Assembly (NCBI GenBank): GCA_961205875.1
Contig: OY540814.1
Location: 5,190,993-5,254,992, forward strand
Length of the DNA stretch: 64,000 nucleotides
Direction: 5' to 3'
Source: Sialis fuliginosa
Lineage: Eukaryota > Arthropoda > Insecta > Megaloptera > Sialidae
Numbering within the stretch: the first letter of the stretch is position 1; every line of letters starts with the position of its first letter. Shown here piece after piece: positions 11,691 to 22,599 of the stretch. Position numbers and translations under genes: made by a program. Under the pieces are notes generated by a model. That model worked only from the letters and a program-made list of their open reading frames with translations. It made no database searches and had not been told where the DNA came from.

Positions 11691-12268
11691 GTGAAGTACC
11701 CGTACGAAAAATTGTATATTTAATATACTGTCTCTTGGTGAATTAAATATTTTATTTTATATATCCGCGATGCCCTAATTAGCAGTAATTAGGAGTTTGA
11801 TAATGTAACCATACGGTAACATTGCATGATACAGGGCAGGGTAAAATAATAATAATAATATACAAATATTGCAGTTTATTTATGATTTGTACGTTATTTC
11901 AAGTACATAATATGATATTTTATTATAAAAGAAAATAAAATTAAATCCCGAACACTAATTATGAATATAATAATAACTAAAACAAATTCTGAACATCAAT
12001 ATAATGTTTTAATTTAGTTGAATGAATATATTATTGCTTATGGTGTCACGTGCCTAATGGCCACTGTGACAAATTGGTAGGTTGTCCTAGCTCTAGTGGA
12101 GATGGGCAGGGTAAACATAAAAAAAATTACGAATAGTATCAGCCGATACTACTCGTCTGGGCGCCACGTGATTTCTTTTACTAGTCAGCTCCTGGAAACC
12201 ACGAAATTCAGGACAATTTCAATGTTGTATTGAAAATAGAGAAAGATAGCACTCATATACCGTTAACA
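11691..12268. other. AT-rich stretch, nothing recognised
   Basis: No ORF, tandem array or terminal repeat could be supported here. A short GC-rich patch (12040-12200, with TGTCACGTG) is not identifiable. Confidence 0.5.
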
Positions 12269-12466
12269 CTACGGCTTTTGTCGGATACACGTGAAACACT
12301 GCCGAACATATTTGTTTACGTCGCTCTTCATTTTTGGCCAGTAGTAATGGTGACATAGCCGACTGTAGGTCTTATGCACCCCCTGATGACCCGATGTTGG
12401 TGCGTCATGACACTCGTGAAGGGCTTTTGAACGGGATTCCTTGGGTAGGACCATCTTCCACGCCAA
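12269..12466 (-). pseudogene. Gypsy integrase zinc-binding (H2C2) fragment
   Basis: A 65-residue minus-strand frame carries the retroviral-type integrase zinc finger: HECHDAPTSGHQGVHKTYSR, then YYWPKMKSD, then CFTCIRQKP. The protein is cut after RQKP and has no core domain. It is similar to, but distinct from, the plus-strand remnant at the start of the window, so two gypsy copies are represented. On its N-terminal side it overlaps, in another frame, the end of the capsid-like ORF; the junction lies near 12463. Confidence 0.8.
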
Positions 12467-12469
12467 GTT

Positions 12470-13393
12470 ACCATCCCTGCAGCTGCATAATATACGCGAT
12501 CGTAATATCGTGCAGGCAGGTTTCTTCTCCTGTTTCTGTTCTCGACGTATTGGTTAGGTGGTGGTACTGTCGCTGTAAACGTGAGCGCACTCCATGGTGC
12601 GACTGCTGTCCACAGTTCTACAGTATCAGGAACGTTCTCCTTCCACTGACAAAGCCCGAAGGCTTCTGATACGCCTGCCATCACTGCTGACTCTTGAGTC
12701 ATAGACTGCATCACCACGTAGGTGTTTGCAGCCAGCGTGTCTGGACTTAGTTCTCCTGGATCAGGTCGCGCCGATATAGTTTGGGCGACGGACCCTGTCT
12801 CTGGTAGGGTAATAAGCGCTACGTCATAAAAACGAAACGTTTCTGTCTGCGCTAGGTATTCAGATACCCAGCTCATGATGTCGTGGCTTATTCCGGTGTT
12901 AGAGATATTCGAGAATATCGTACCTTCTACGACGTCTAGGTCGTTGAGGGTCCCTATTGCCTCGTTCCTGCAAATGCCGAGTCGGTGGTACCCTTGTAAA
13001 TTTCTGCTGGCGGTAGTACCTGCCATGGCATACAAAGAGTTGTAGGTTCGCGATTGTGTTGGCGCGGCACCTGTGACTCGCTGGATCATCGCTTCGATGG
13101 TTGGACCAATCACTGACAATTCTTCATAGATAACGTGATTCTCATTGCTGACAACTCCCAAGGCTCCCGGGATATGGATTCTGGGATGCCGGAATGTCGG
13201 GGAATTCTGGCGCGAACTTATCTCCAGTCTTGGTGACCGAAGTCCCAATAGACTTCAAGATGAGATAAATTGGCTCGGGGACGTTGAATTTCTTAGTTTC
13301 CAACGCCTGATAGACTCTGGTTTCCGCTGCCGATAGTTGTCGACCTAGAGACTGCTTGATTCCGATTACGCGTAACCAAAAGAGGCATCGCAA
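12470..13393 (-). CDS. Capsid-like protein, probable endogenous RNA-virus element
   Basis: A long minus-strand coding region has one frameshift near 13175. Its first part is 13142-13393 (QSLGRQLSAAETRVYQALE; PEPIYLILKSIGTS), and it then stays open in a second frame to about 12470 (~260 residues up to YYDRVYYAAAGMVTW). The protein is Ala/Thr-rich, has no zinc knuckle and no transposase, protease or polymerase motif, and looks globular. Composition and length suggest a capsid of a dsRNA virus (partiti- or toti-like). This is inference, strengthened only by the RdRp-like fragment elsewhere in the window. Long openness amid decayed neighbours suggests recent entry or retained function. It could instead be an unfamiliar retroelement gag. 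Confidence 0.4.
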
Positions 13394-13877
13394 AAAATAA
13401 ATTATTGCACTAATGGCTATGAAAATTATAATATTCGATAGGGTATTTAATGAAGTTTATCTATGAATGACCGTTTAGTACTAAATATAATACATTTTTT
13501 TTATATCAGATAATATTGGAAAACTCAGAAATTACATCTCAGGCAAATGGTTTCTTATTATGAGATACTAAGGGTTGTTAATATGAGATAGTATCTCATA
13601 TTAGGTTCTTTCGGGTTTTAGTATAGATTTAGAGAAAAAGGAAAGGAATCAATTTAAATTAACCTTTATTAGCGATATTTTTTAACGAACATCATACCTC
13701 TAAATTATATGGCCTAATAACGACTTAATATGTGTATGTTTTCTTAAGGATTTTAAACTCTGCCATGATTAGAGAGTTGGAAGCTGCGAGTCCGTTCCAA
13801 GGGAACGTCGGATAATTACTTATTGCTTGGACTATAGGTATAATCTATATCAGACTCTGACCTGGTCGATTATTTAA
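13394..13877. other. Spacer without recognised features
   Basis: AT-rich DNA. There is a short imperfect repeat of ATGAGATA around 13555-13610 but no gene or transposon end I can support. Confidence 0.5.
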
Positions 13878-14436
13878 TTACAACCCGGACTCGTCCATGT
13901 TGTAAATATGGCCAGGTTTATTTATGAGATCATTATCACAGAGAGCCCTTTCAAGTATTTCAAAATAGGCTTTTACTTCTACTTTATTCATCCCTTGACT
14001 TCTAGCATATGACACCCCTTCTGATTTCCTCAATGAAATATTGGAATTCCCTTTTAAAAACATTTTCACCCAATCATAGCCCGCCTTCTCAGATGACATA
14101 TTGAATCTGTGTTTAATTCCTAATTGCTCAGCGTTCATGAATGCAATTATTCTTAAATCATCGATAGTCAAGGGAAAACCTCTTGACTGCATATATTTTA
14201 TATGGTTGCTCAGTCTTTTTTCGTTGCCTACACCAAAATGTTGATGATGGTTCCATAGGTCCCTTTGTGTAGTTGTTTTGTTTTAATCTTCTTTCTAGTG
14301 TTTTTCTTGGAACATCGTAGATAATAGAGGCCTTATAAACCGACATCACTCGTTTTTGCATTTCTTCCATAGCGTTTTTCAAATCTTCTTCGCTCAAGGC
14401 ACCTCGACCAGCCTTCCGCAAGTATTGGTTAGGCAT
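13878..14436 (-). pseudogene. pogo/CENP-B-type transposase, N-terminal half
   Basis: This is a fragment of a pogo-family DDE transposase on the minus strand. 14158-14436 starts MPNQYLRKAGRGALSEEDL and contains the psq-type helix-turn-helix (KASIIYDVPRKTLERRLKQ). After a frameshift near 14190, 13878-14192 carries the CENP-B-like DNA-binding segment (GYDWVKMFLKGNSNISLRKS) and reaches the first catalytic Asp in IYNMDESGL. It then stops; the rest of the catalytic domain is missing. Confidence 0.85.
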
Positions 14437-14698
14437 CTGTAGAAAATATTAAAAAAAAATCATAATTAGAACATTGAATTTTATGACTATCTCCCGTAAA
14501 TATTTGGCCATCTCTCTCGATAGTCCGGGTGAGATGGCCACATTAGATAATTGAAGCAAATTCTCAATTTTGTCGGTAATTTTTGAGGTTAGAACACGTA
14601 AAAGTTTTTTACTTCACAAAGAAAGCACGAAAATGGACAAAATTTTCAAAACCTTTTTGTGTCCACTTAATATGTCAAACCCTTAACTTCTAGTGAAA
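14437..14698. other. Spacer, no feature seen
   Basis: 5' flank of the pogo fragment. A short repeated phrase (gatagtccgggtgagatggccac) suggests a transposon end, but no partner was found. Confidence 0.4.
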
Positions 14699-15722
14699 TT
14701 ACGACAGCTTCACCATACTTCGTTGATATTTTTCTAATATATTATTTAGAATTGATGAAATATATAACACAGTACGAGATAAATAAAACAATGTTAAAAA
14801 GCTAGAGGGGCAGCTGGAGGACGTCGGCGTTGGTGCTGTCGTCGGAAGCATCGGCGGAGATAGGGGCGTCGTCTTTGTGGGTGGAGTCGCCACAGGTATC
14901 ATCGGAGACGTCGTGGCGTCGATGTTATAAGACTGTTTACGACCCTTCATTCAAATAACTTCCGATCGAATCAATTTATTGTTATGAGGCAGGTTGGCCA
15001 CGGAGCGTTTGTCCAAATGACGTTTTGGGTAGCAAAGTCTACCCTGGTTAGGAAGGCACTGGGTGTGGGTGGTCTTTCCGGGAGAAGCTACGGAGGTGGA
15101 GAAGACTGTGTCCCACGTGAAGTTGCTGGCGGTATTTCTATCGTTCGGGTGATGCCCTTGGTAGCTTGGGATAGTTTATGTTTCACCTGGTGACGGCGTC
15201 CTCGGCGTGGGCGTCTTTTCGACATGTAATTTGACAGCGTTGTAACGTGATGCGTCTATTAAACCTCTATTTTTATAGAAATAGACTTACACCTGGACGA
15301 GAGTACCTGTACCTCTACGGTGATGGTTGGCGATGTCGGGATGATCAGAAAGTGACTGGCGGGGGGGGGGGGGATGACACTACGGGCGTCGGCGGAGGCG
15401 TTGGAGGCGACGGCGTTAGTAGGAACAGCATCTGGAAAAAAACAAACAAAAAATGTAAAAATATAGAAATTATAAAAATAGTAAAATAAATACCTATCCT
15501 CAAGCAAATGTATAATAAACGAGTTATATATAAAATCTATGCCATCATAGTCAATCGGATGCGTTGGGGGCGACGGCGTTGTGGGCGTCGTCGTGGTTGA
15601 CGACGGCATTCGTCGGCGTCGAAGGTGATGTCGTCTTGGTTGGCGACAATGGAGGCATCAGTGTTGTGCGACATAGCAGCGGCTCCAGAGACTGGCGGGT
15701 CCCAATGGCGGCGATCTCCAGT
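14699..15722 (-). repeat. GC-rich GTCGGCG-type repetitive region with exon-like blocks
   Basis: Several GC-rich blocks built on degenerate GTCGGCG/GACGCC units alternate with AT-rich DNA. Read on the minus strand they give Pro/Thr/Ser/Ala-rich peptides (for example TTTTPTTPSPPTHP near 15580). Between two blocks, at about 15432-15494, there is a GT...TTTTTTTCCAG pattern that fits a short intron (GTATTTATTTTAC donor, TTTTTTTCCAG acceptor). Two of the blocks also share a following AT-rich tail. It may be a repetitive gene remnant or a non-autonomous element. A run of 13 G lies at 15361-15373. Confidence 0.4.
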
Positions 15723-15737
15723 AAGTAAAATTTACGT

Positions 15738-16046
15738 TCTATTCAGATTGTGGGATGTTTTCACATTCGTCCAAAATCGCATGTTTTAGCTCACGGAGGT
15801 TAGTGGGTGCAGGTATACGACCTCGAACGCGTTTTTTTAAGTTGTCTCATACATGTTCTATTGGGTTGAGGTCTGAACTGCATTCTGGCCATCATAACCT
15901 TCGAATACCAACTGCATCCAGATACTCCGTAACGAATCTGGCGACGTGTGGGCGAGCTTTATCTTACATAAAAATAAAATCTTCTCCAATGAATGGTGCA
16001 AATGGGACAACATGGTTTTCTAAAACGTGTATTGCCACATTTGTTC
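15738..16046 (-). pseudogene. Tc1/mariner transposase, C-terminal fragment
   Basis: The minus strand reads HVLENHVVPFAPFIGEDF, then DKARPHVARF (second catalytic Asp), SSDLNPIEHV (third catalytic residue) and NLKKRVRGRIPAP, ending in ENIPQSE. This is the last third of a Tc1-like transposase, with in-frame stops before DKARPH and inside the core. It is a different subfamily from the copy at 6359-7384. It abuts Polinton polymerase sequence at about 16050. Confidence 0.8.
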
Positions 16047-16049
16047 TTA

Positions 16050-17260
16050 AAAAAAAAACTGTTTTAGTCATTGAATGTCAATGTTTTTACTACGTTTGTT
16101 TCACACCTTTAACTTTATTCGTGGAACAATTATTACCCTCCATATCATCTAAAACAGTCGTATATGAGTACATTTTTGGTAAGAGACCGATGAACGAGGA
16201 CATTACAACTAGGGTTTGCAATTCCCGCGGGATCCCTCACGTTTTGGAGATCTGCGGATCCCGCACTGAAAATGCGGGATCCGCGCGGAATTTTTTGAAC
16301 ATTAAATTTGTAGGTCGCGTGCGTTTTGAATACTTATAAAGCGTAAATATGGATAAAAAAGGTAACAATTTTGAAAAAAAAAATTAAGGTTGAGATGACT
16401 GAATATGAAACTAGTGAAATAAATTATATCTTGTTCACGATTAGTTAAGTGGTTATATACCTCCAGAATTAAAAAAAAAAAAACGTTCGAAAAATGTGAC
16501 CGCACAACCGATTAAAACATGCCAGGATTCGCGCGACTCAGGCGACGAAAGAACCTCGAACAGCCCGCAGATTACAAAAAAAAAAAACATAAAAAATACG
16601 AAATACAAAAATTTAGAAGAAGAATGGCAGATTAAATGAAAGTTAACCACAAAATTCGCGTTTTCTCAAAACTATCTTTTTCTATACGATCTACACGATA
16701 TTTTTTAACAGATTGTCCCTAAAATGCAACCGTAAATAATGATATTTAGTGGTTTAGTTTTACGTGACATACCGTATATACCAGCGCGGCGTAAAAGGCG
16801 ACCTACGTATAAAACAAGGGCTAATTTATACGCAACGAAGGACTTAAAAAAATTGAATTGGATAATCGAACAAAAAGACAAAAGTAGTTAGAAGCATCTT
16901 GTACTTGTACCTAACATATTAGGCAATCTCCTATTCACAGGTGTATTTTATGGATTTTACGTCGGTCTATACGGTACATGTTACGTTTATATATGTTACC
17001 GCTATAAAACAATTTTTCATTATTTAACTGTCATGTTAATTAAATAATAGTAATTTTAAGCATGAATAATAAAAATTTTGGAAAAACTGCGGGATCCCGC
17101 GGGATTTGCAGATTTCCCGCAAAATTCCCGCGGGAAAAAAAAGTCTGCGGGATTGCAAACCCTAATTACAACACCGGATAGTTAATCTTTCATCAATCCT
17201 AATATTATGTTATTCAATTTTGAAAATATTATTATTTTTAAAATTTGTGTCAAATCTTCC
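16050..17260 (-). pseudogene. Polinton DNA polymerase copy 1, C-terminal part (split by hAT)
   Basis: 16050-16209 and 17165-17260 together match 38569-38815 of polymerase copy 2, reading on the minus strand. Between them sits a hAT element (16210-17164). Removing it and one 8 bp duplication restores the order seen in copy 2. Relative to copy 2, about 415 bp beyond 17260 is deleted, including the YSDTDS catalytic motif and the left copy of the 64 bp repeat. Confidence 0.85.
16210..17164. mobile_element. Non-autonomous hAT element, 955 bp, TSD ATTACAAC
   Basis: The element starts TAGGGTTTGCAAT and ends ATTGCAAACCCTA, a perfect 13 bp terminal inverted repeat followed by GC-rich subterminal motifs (CCCGCGGGATCC at left, GGGATCCCGCGGG at right). 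It is flanked by ATTACAAC at 16202-16209 and 17165-17172, the 8 bp duplication expected of hAT. The paralogous polymerase at 38716-38723 has a single ATTACAAC and no insert, which confirms the ends. It contains no transposase, so it depended on an outside enzyme. Confidence 0.93.
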
Positions 17261-17820
17261 AGAGTTGCATGATCACTGCTGAACTGGTTTCAACCATTAA
17301 CAAGCCGGTTGTTGTAAGGACAGTCTTAAATGAAGCAGAACGACGGGCAACATACTCTGTTGTGGCATTCCCGTTTTTAACAAGAGACATTAAGAACACT
17401 AGAAGACTGAATTCTAAATCATACCTAGCATATTTTAATTCACATAGACTTAAAAATAGGATGATTTGATCAACATCTTCTTTTTTTAATTCTAAAAAAG
17501 AGAAGTTATTTCATCCTTATTTAATAATTTAGAAATGATATGGGCAGGGTTTGATGCAATAATATTATCAAATAGTGCAGAGAAAGTATAATGATTAAAG
17601 GACGTGTATAACCCAGAAAGTCCTTTTCTAAGGATTACTTTCCTCCATTGTCGTTTAGCATATCTTGGATCTATTCTTTTCATTCCATCAGGTGTTGTGA
17701 TGTGTCTAATGTCTATCCAAGATTCAAGTATGCGAAAGGCATCTCGTATCAACCATGCTGGTATGGTTTTATCGAATCTCGACCAATCTCCCATTAAGAT
17801 CATACGTTTGCAAACATACA
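17261..17820 (-). pseudogene. RNA-virus-like insertion in Polinton polymerase, copy 1
   Basis: This is the copy-1 counterpart of the block described at 39160-39820. 17492-17833 on the minus strand contains the RdRp motif A-like stretch DWSRFDKTIPAWLIRDAF and, downstream, GLSGLYTSFNHYTF where a motif B would lie. 17261-17470 in another minus frame reads ARYDLEFSLLVFLMSLVKNG, identity unknown. It is nearly identical to the copy at 39 kb but lacks ~28 bp near 17505 and the left flanking repeat. The virus group (partitivirus-like) is inferred from motif A alone. Confidence 0.55.
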
Positions 17821-19141
17821 CGACGTGCGCCATAACGACCTTCCCACCGAGATACTAAATGTATCTCTCGGCGCTTAAAAATGTTTTCAAACATTTTACC
17901 ATAGCTTGCATTATTTAACAATTTATAATAGCTAGATTCAAACTCATTAACGGCATTCTTACGTTTTTCATTGTTAAAATTAATAAATATGGACAGCCAT
18001 TTTGATTGCTTAAATGTTAGAACCCTATGAATTTTTATCAATTTTAAACCTAAACTCAAACATTGTAAAAGATTTTGAATGTGAATAACATATTTTTCTT
18101 TTTTATAAAGAGTACACATTAATTTAAAAAGAAATTTATTTTTTGAAAGTGGTGGAACAAGATGTTGTGGACACGGAGGCAATTCGTTTAATAAATCGTG
18201 TATGTTTTCTGGATAATCAATATCAACCTCTAATATATATTGATCTTTATTGTTGATACTATTTTTCAAATAATTATTTGTATCTTGTGAAAGTAGATTT
18301 TTAAGACAAGTAATCTCAAGCGGGCTCCACCAGCGAAATCCTCCGTACGGTAAAGACTGACACATCACATGTCCATATAAATTGTTTACATCTAAATAAA
18401 TTAAATATTTGTCATCCAAATTTGGATTATAATTTGGCATATACTTATTGTTTGCGACTGCATAACATTTATTCACTTGCGTTAAACCACCCCTAATGTT
18501 TTGCGTAAAAAAATATAACATGTCAATGTCAGTTAATAATTCCAATTCAATTTTTGTAATTTTTAGCATTGAACCAAACGCAAAACCTGGAATGGTATAG
18601 TAGAAGCTAGTAAAAGTACGTCATCAAATACAATGATGAATATTCTCCTAAAGTTTTTACGTTGAAATGTTCCCATACATTTTGAGCTGCGATAATCAAC
18701 TGCTGAAACTTCGGAATTTGATAAATTGTTGAAAAATTGTCTACCAGGTAATTGTGTTACATTCAATTTATTGCACGAATCAACGTAATTGTACGGGAAC
18801 ACTTTTTCTTCGCAAGAGGTCAAAGCTACCGCCTTTCAAATGTAAGTATTCACTTTTTAATAATTTTAAATTGTTTGGTTCCAAATTTTTAATTAGTTGG
18901 TCTAGCGAGCACTGCATGAAACGACACGAGTCCAAAAACCGCAAATAAATCGAACCGACTTTCTTCGAAAAAGATACGTAACGTTCTGTCGTTATCGGTA
19001 TAATATGTAGATACACTTTTGCTCTCATCTAAATTCACCAGTTCATGTATAAATAAGTATGAATCATAATTACTGTTGTTGTGAAAGTATATCGGAATGA
19101 AATTAAGAACTTTAAAATTAAGATTGCATGACTTTCGCGCT
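17821..19141 (-). pseudogene. Polinton protein-primed DNA polymerase B, copy 1, central and N-terminal parts
   Basis: This is a family B polymerase (DNA_pol_B_2 type) that copies Polinton/Maverick DNA from a protein primer. On the minus strand, motif A is YLDVNNLYGHVMCQSLPYGG (near 18400) and motif B is EFESSYYKLLNNASYGKM (near 17910). The frame is open from 18569 to about 17830. Upstream coding (18563-18823, 18780-19028) continues with several frameshifts through FPYNYVDS and the exonuclease-side region. The part N-terminal to ~19142 is absent and gypsy integrase sequence replaces it. Identity to the copy at 39.8-41.1 kb is very high, so the duplication is recent. Confidence 0.85.
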
Positions 19142-19640
19142 CATTGAACTCATCTAATTTATTTGATAAACACTCATATACATTTGACTCGTACCACTGA
19201 ATCAAGTCGGTGAGGAGCTTTTTCTTCAAAATTTATCATATCCTCTTCATCCACCCCTCCCTGATATTCCGAACAGGAAATCCTTATCCTATGTCCAAAT
19301 ACTAATTCTACTGGGCTAAATCCGGTAACTTCATGTACCGCTGTTCTTATTTCACTACCAATAAGCAGTGATAACCGTTATAATAACACGATTCACTTAT
19401 TCCTTAGGGTTTACTTGTGGATGATAGACTTGGGACTTTATATTGCTTCATTCTCAAACTGATAATTTTTGTACTGGGGCCCATTGTCACACAACACCAC
19501 ACGAGGAATTCCATAAATAAGAAATACTTGTTCTTCAATAAGCTTGGTTTTTCGATGTTGCGTTTCAATCTTCTAGTATGAGAAGTAGATGGGTTTTCTA
19601 ATTCATTTCGTAAAGAGTCAGACAAACTGCTTTGAATACT
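19142..19640 (-). pseudogene. Ty3/gypsy integrase fragment
   Basis: Minus-strand frames broken by several shifts spell an integrase core and C-terminal part: FLIYGIPRVVLCDNGPQY (with the core Asp, near 19500), then RTAVHEVTGFSPVELVFGHR near 19330. It meets the Polinton polymerase at about 19142 and the Harbinger fragment at about 19640. I consider it a gypsy-type rather than Polinton-type integrase because of the VTGFSPVELVFG segment. Confidence 0.7.
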
Positions 19641-20170
19641 TATGCTGGGTTTACACGCGCATGTTTCTAGTGATGTCAGCATGCACGCCAGTAAACGTTT
19701 ACACGTAGCCCCACTTTTATGTCGCCATTTAATTTTCTGTTGTGTAGTCTACTGTGCTGGTAGGTACGGTTATTAACGTTATTAAATAAATTATTTAAAA
19801 TATCTATTGAAAAACAAAACCATTTCCGGCGTGCTTTAAAAATAGTCATCAAACTATTAATTAATGATATTCAATTAAAATTAGAAAATAAAGACTTACA
19901 TTGGTAAGAAAATGGATTGCCAGAAGAAACAATTTTGGAGCATCTGAGAGCCTTTTAAAAGAAATTGCCGTAGAAGACCCAAATTCTTTTAAAAATCATC
20001 TACGGATGTCAACAAAACATTTTGAAACACTTTTGAAGTATATCACACCATCGATCGAAAAGAAAAATACATTAATGAGAGATGTTTTACCAGCTAGATT
20101 AAAATTGCAAATAACATTAAGATATTTAACATCTGGGGACTCGTATTTAGCACAGCATTGTTTCGAAGCT
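19640..20170 (+). pseudogene. PIF/Harbinger transposase, N-terminal fragment
   Basis: The plus-strand frame at 19901-20215 begins with RKWIARRNNFGASESLLKEI and continues DPNSFKNHLRMSTKHFETLL to ITLRYLTSGDSYLAQ, the conserved N-terminal helical region of HARBI1-like nucleases. Homology ends near 20150 where piggyBac sequence from the other strand begins. A likely terminal sequence, GGGTTTACACGCGC, lies near 19646. The catalytic domain is missing. Confidence 0.75.
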
Positions 20171-20696
20171 CTTGATATTTATTTGGACAAATGTGGCAAC
20201 GTTTTTTTCTCTTGACAGCAGGTTCAGATGATTGAGAAGCTCGTTGATCTACTTCTACTACGTCTTGTATGGCTGCCAAGTGATAACTTGTCAGCCCATT
20301 CTTGCTTCGTCTACGTATATGAGGAATCACTAAGTCGGTTGCGATTTCTCGTAAAAAAAGTTTTCGATGTGTGTTCTTCTTACATTGATTCCAAGCTGGA
20401 TATACATTTTTCCATATAATTAGCGATGCGACGCCAACAACATTATAATATTTTGAAAAAATGCAACTGGCCATCTGTTTGTTTTACGTCGCACTGTATA
20501 TTCGTGAACCATCTGATCAAGCGTATGGTAGAGTTATAATACAAATTTATTTCAGATTTGTTTTTATTGTTCACATCTACTTCTTTACTATGGTGCATTG
20601 TAGATAAGAGAATAACCGCACGGTTCTTTTTGGGCACATGCGATACCAATGTCATATTTTTAGAGAAACCAAACACATTTGATTCGACATTTCGGG

Positions 20697-22599
20697 TAGA
20701 GTTGGGCATTTTAGTTTGATACAATCGATATGTCAAGTGGGAACGTGGATGGGTGAGTGAGAGACAACCGGTAGGTGTTTTAGTGTGTTTATTGTTTTTC
20801 TAATACAGACAGAAAATATATTATGTATTGAGTGAGGTGTCGGGTCCGCTATCCGAACAGCTCAGGCATCAGTCGCAGCCGCTTGAGACGTCGCAGGCGG
20901 TAGGATGGCGGTCGCGGCGGGCAGGTGATGGCAATGAGTCGATGCGGCCAGGGTTAGTCGTCCAGGAAGCTCCGGGAGTCGGCGGGAGGCCTCGCGGTGC
21001 TGAACTTGGCGGCGTCGGTAGGGGCGCGGGCCGGCAGCGACGAGGGGAGCAGCCACGGAAGTCCTCTGGCTTCAAAGTGGCGCCGGGTGTTGGTGGCGCG
21101 TCCCGGAGGGGCGTCCTCGGCTGATCGGTGGCGGCGGTAGTCGACGGCGGCGAGCGGCGCGGCTTGACGGGCGTCAGGGGTGGCCGGTTCCGGTCGGGGC
21201 GTTGTCTCTTCAGTCGGAGTCCGGCGCGGCGTCCTCGGCGACGACGGGGTATGGGCAGCTTCTGGAGTTGATGCGGCAATAGATATTGCTGTCGCGGCTG
21301 CACGGCTTCGCGGTGACACAACAGCGCAGCGTGAACAGTAACGACAACAAATATCAATGGTGGCCGTGACCACACGGCGTCGCGAGGTGCGGCGAGATGT
21401 AGAGGCGTTCGTCAAAAACACACACCAGCGCAGCGTGATACAGTGCGACAACAAATATTAACTGAGTGTCGCGAATACACGGCGTCGTGAGGGGAATGCC
21501 CCAGCACGGCGAGATGTAGAAGCGGCGAGTAAATATCAATGTCCAGTTCACAGTTCGGTTAAGACCGAGAGCTGTCAGGTTGGGACCTGTGGTTATGAGT
21601 TCACTGAACACAGAGACTCTGGAGGTGTAAGAACCTCTGGCTAAGCATCCGTCTTGCGGAGGTATTTATACGGCGTGGCTCCGCCCCTTCCCTAGTCCAG
21701 CGGGTGGAAAGGGTGGTGGTGGGGGTGCATACGTCATCCCTTCTGCCTCGTCTGCTGACCTAACTGGAAAAACCCAGCGCGCACGGTGTCGGCCACACCC
21801 CCGACCCTTAGCTGAAGTGTACGTGTTAGGATGAGTCATACGGCAGGTAGAAACAAACGTACAAGAAATGCACAGGGTGGTATTCTGGTCAGGGCCGCAT
21901 CAAGTTCATGACAGAGAGCGCTTCTTATAGTTCAGTGATCTTTAATGAACTAGTTCGTTCTTCTAGTTCTTTTAGTTCATAGAATTTTTTCCGGACGATA
22001 CGATTACAATTTATTGATTTAGATATATTGGATTGTTGGAATTTAATTAGTAATTTTGTATTACTATTTTTTTTCATCAAACAATAGAAATGTAAACTAC
22101 TGCAATTTTAAATTCGTTATTAATTTATAGACAAGATCGTTTTTTTTTTAAAGTATATATTTGCAATAATCTTTTTTTTTTTTTTAAATCGAACCCTCGA
22201 TATATGGAAATTTTGAAATATTTTCAATGATACATTATTTATTGTATTGTAATTTAAGCAATATATTTCAATTTCACTAAAATCTGTGATATTCTTTTTT
22301 GTTGATTGTCATAAAATAATATAAAAATCACGTGCTTTTGACAGACATATTGCATTCTTTTGAACAAAAAAATTCAATATAATATATCTTTAGTAATATA
22401 AATTCAAAATTGGTAATAAAGTATTGAAAACGTAAATTATTAAACATAAAAATCGTACAATCTCATTTTTATAACAGTGTATTTGAAGTGTATCGGGAAC
22501 TATTGAACTAAAAGAGCGGAGCGCATACGAACTAGTTCGTCTAGTTCTCGTGTGGGAGCGCTCTTTTGAACTAGTTCGTTCGTGAACTACACAAGTCTA
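20697..22599. mobile_element. hAT-like element with GAACTAGTTC motifs, TSD ATTTCGGG
   Basis: ATTTCGGG occurs at 20689-20696 and 22600-22607, exactly where the piggyBac frame breaks and resumes, giving an 8 bp duplication. The element begins TAGAGTTG and ends with the complement of TAGACTTG; TAGTTCATGA on the left matches TAGTTCACGA on the right inside the ends. Subterminal GAACTAGTTCGTTC motifs are repeated near both ends (21947, 22500, 22568). Without the nested LTR (plus one AGTT) it is 713 bp, has no ORF and is non-autonomous. Confidence 0.85.
20717..21902 (-). mobile_element. Solo LTR, 1186 bp, TSD AGTT
   Basis: The sequence is bounded by TGAT...ATCA and flanked by AGTT at 20713-20716 and 21903-21906. 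Read on the minus strand it has a complete promoter-to-polyA layout: a GC box (complement of CCGCCCC, 21681-21687), a TATA box (complement of TATTTATA, 21663-21670) and AATAAA (complement at 20788-20793). A second copy with its own TSD lies at 27556-28845. No internal region is present, as expected after recombination between two LTRs. The long GC-rich Pro/Arg/Ala ORFs inside are not conserved domains and are probably chance openings. Confidence 0.9.

Noticed and set aside
15361..15373. Run of 13 G as a quadruplex or regulatory signal
   Set aside because: A single homopolymer run; could also be a sequencing or assembly error. No supporting context.
15755..16339. 194-residue plus-strand ORF
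   Set aside because: It is antisense to a recognisable Tc1 transposase and to polymerase sequence, and crosses into a hAT terminus.
17245..17469. Plus-strand ORF starting MITAELVSTINK, repeated at 39241-39441
   Set aside because: The minus strand of the same DNA gives a reading frame that is better conserved between the copies and lies in the direction of the surrounding viral and polymerase sequence. The plus-strand ORF is probably its shadow.
20828..21611. Overlapping ORFs of 85-168 residues, Pro/Arg/Ala-rich
   Set aside because: They lie inside a solo LTR, occur in several frames at once because of GC-rich composition, and have no domain. The second LTR copy disrupts or changes them.
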